64,000 nt of DNA from Hymenolepis diminuta. Its lineage: Eukaryota > Platyhelminthes > Cestoda > Cyclophyllidea > Hymenolepididae. Positions within the stretch are counted from its first letter, which is position 1; each line of letters opens with the position of its first letter. Shown here piece after piece: positions 62,120 to 64,000 of this stretch. The position numbers and the translations under genes are program-made. The notes under the pieces were generated by a model. That model saw nothing but the letters and a program-made list of their open reading frames with translations. It was not told the DNA's origin and searched no databases. Location: contig CAADRB010000018.1 of NCBI GenBank assembly GCA_900708905.1, positions 1,635,200-1,699,199 of the forward strand. The letters run 5' to 3'.

Positions 62120-62648
62120 TTGTTTTGTCAAATCAACATTACACGACACTGCTTAATCACAATCTTATCCTCAACATATTGCACAATCATTTTATATGTC
62201 ATTAAAATTCTAATTGTTTTATAGACACCGTAAAGAATACAATAAACAGAATAAAGATCATTAGGTTTCTTCACAATTTGATTACATATAGTGGCATTCA
62301 CTAGGGTCTAGACTCTTAAAGACTTTAATCAATCCCCTGAACTCAATTAATATTAGGCTCTTGGTTGTCAAAAACTATTTTCGTGCTGTAAACAGAGTGC
62401 GTGGTGTGAATAAAAATCGCTGAAGATTTAGATCCTTTAATAATTCATTCAATCGGTCATTTGTTAATGCGAATTAATTTTAAAAGTGAAGAGTAAGGGG
62501 TGCAATTAAACGTGATTCCGTCAAGGGAGGTGCCAACAACAGTTGACTGGGGCTGACAGAAGGGTATCCTGGGGTCGCTTTAATTGGAAGCGTGCATTCT
62601 AACGCCCCTCTTGTTGGTCATACTTAACTAATGTATTTGCCCATCCTC

Positions 62649-62754
62649 ACTACTGGATGCGCACCGATGAGTATTAATCTCGTGACCTCCGACCTGGTAG
62701 ACGTGGTCATTGACCAATACGTCAGCGGTGCACATTTGCATCGAGTACTGCCAT
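62649..62754 (-). repeat. tRNA-derived SINE-like element, minus strand, duplication 2
   Basis: Counterpart of 47395-47500 inside the duplicated block, showing the same tRNA-like head on the minus strand. Confidence 0.45.
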
Positions 62755-64000
62755 TATTACTCATGGTGAAGCAAAACAAATTAAAATTTTAGTCATCTTA
62801 AACGTGGTAAAGTTCAAATAGATAGCGAGTGTTGAGGACAGGTAGAAAAGTGAAATTCACCTGAATCCTGGACTTACCACTTTGTTATTACTTTAGAGGT
62901 TCCGTTTGTTCCAGTGTCTGACTCCTAGGTTCCTCACCGAAACATATATTTATATATAGGTTAATATTAGGGTTTGGGTCCAAGGCTGCTGTGTTCGGAA
63001 TTGATTGGTAATGAACGTCTAATAAGACGTTAGCTGAACAATAGCTAACTTGGTATTTGAGATCTGCACACGCATTATACAGTCATTTGGAGAAATTCAC
63101 TTAAAATGACCTGATTTGTCAAATGAAAAAGGCTCCGGACTTACCTAAGTATACGTAAGCCACTTATCGTAACATTGCTGAATTATCCTTAGCTGTAACT
63201 TAGGATAGTGGAAACTTATCCTTTCCACTAAACTTTGCGTATTACGACGTTGTCTGTGTACTCTTTGTGAATGTTCACCATTCAGATCTATTCCACTCTT
63301 CCTTCTAATTGACTCCTTTCGTTTTCCTCTATAGGAGTTTAACTGGATCTCTGATCTCCCAGAACTTCTAATATTTGGGAGGAACTATTATTTACGTCCC
63401 AGGTTTTGGGAGAATCTTTAATTTTATAAAAAGTATTAGTGCACATCACAAATTTTACCTTCTTGCACTTTACACTTGTGGCTTTTTATCACCTATACCC
63501 GGCAATACAAAGAACATGCACTCATAGCGGGCCATTTTTCCCTCAATTCATACTTTAAACAGACACTGACTGCTCAAACAAATCCACTGAGCTCCTGAAG
63601 GAACTTTTCCCGCCTAACCTCAGATAGCTATATTTGACAAAAGCATTTTTATATCTCTTTAAAGTATACTTTCTCCAATTGTCCTCTACATATCATGCAA
63701 ATTTGTGATAAAAACGTAAAATATTCAATAAACTTGATGTTTCGAGTTGTCTGAGTGACAACTTAGTTTAATTAAAAGGTTTTCTCACGAGAGTCTCAAG
63801 CATTTTTGGTCTTAGTATTGGATTAGAGTGAGTGGTTCCGAGCCCTCTGTGGAACATGCCCTAAAATAATCTCTCCCCGGCATCTAGTAAAATCCATCAA
63901 AGTAATCAATAAAACTACCAAGAATATTTAGGGAATTGTTTCCAACGCTTGTCCTAGTTAGAAGAATGACTTCATATACCTCACCTAGTGAGAAACTCGA

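Larger units (their letters stand above)
60127..64000 (+). repeat. Direct segmental duplication, copy 2 (runs off the window)
   Basis: No differences from 44873-48746 were noticed by eye. The left junction is at 60127, after unique sequence (LTR, ORF island), and contains a short repeated CTGGCGAT on both sides (about 60114 and 60137). The right end is beyond the window. This copy contains the second Shisa-like gene and two SINE-like elements. Confidence 0.9.

Noticed and set aside
1..64000. CRISPR arrays, bacterial operons, rRNA genes or a new defence-like system
   Set aside because: Introns, poly(A) signals and metazoan gene families show eukaryotic DNA. No spaced direct repeats, rRNA or operon-like gene packing was seen.

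Overview
The window is AT-rich nuclear DNA from a metazoan. Genes are split by GT-AG introns that range from 37 nt to about 12.5 kb, and intergenic space is full of decayed retroelements. The muscleblind and XRN2 proteins and the repeat types fit a parasitic flatworm, most likely a tapeworm. That placement is an inference from protein resemblance alone, and a nematode or other invertebrate is not excluded.

Layout. (1) 1.8-23.3 kb, + strand: a muscleblind-like (MBNL) splicing regulator. Six exons are reconstructed, with one tandem CCCH zinc-finger pair; the first exon probably lies upstream. (2) 23.3-27.2 kb: 3' flank and a frameshifted gag-like LTR-retrotransposon relic. (3) 27.2-34.4 kb, - strand: a decayed, unprocessed copy of KIFAP3 (KAP3, the kinesin-2 accessory subunit). 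It has recognisable exons in the correct order, in-frame stops and frameshifts, and it carries tRNA-derived SINE-like insertions and a solo LTR. (4) 35.9-43.0 kb, + strand: a complete five-exon XRN2 5'-3' exoribonuclease gene, head to head with the KIFAP3 relic. (5) 43.9-44.6 kb: a - strand Ty3/gypsy relic that runs into a 241-bp run of N. (6) 44.9-48.7 kb: a block containing a four-exon Shisa/CYYR1-like single-pass membrane protein gene. (7) 49.6-53.7 kb, - strand: a five-exon, about 746-aa protein with a divergent but catalytically intact ubiquitin-conjugating (E2) fold and a long acidic extension. (8) 53.9-60.1 kb: a small hydrophobic ORF, a non-LTR reverse-transcriptase relic, a second copy of the solo LTR and an unexplained ORF island. 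(9) 60.1-64.0 kb: a direct repeat of block 6 with no differences noticed, including a second copy of the Shisa-like gene.

The functional genes are not an operon and have unrelated cellular roles: alternative splicing (MBNL), nuclear RNA decay and transcription termination (XRN2), a membrane protein (Shisa-like) and ubiquitin-type conjugation (E2-like). The most informative observations are the KIFAP3 pseudogene, the pair of 296-bp solo LTRs with 5-bp target duplications, the unusual E2, and the apparently identical 3.87-kb duplication that starts flush against an assembly gap. No clearly new multi-gene system was found.
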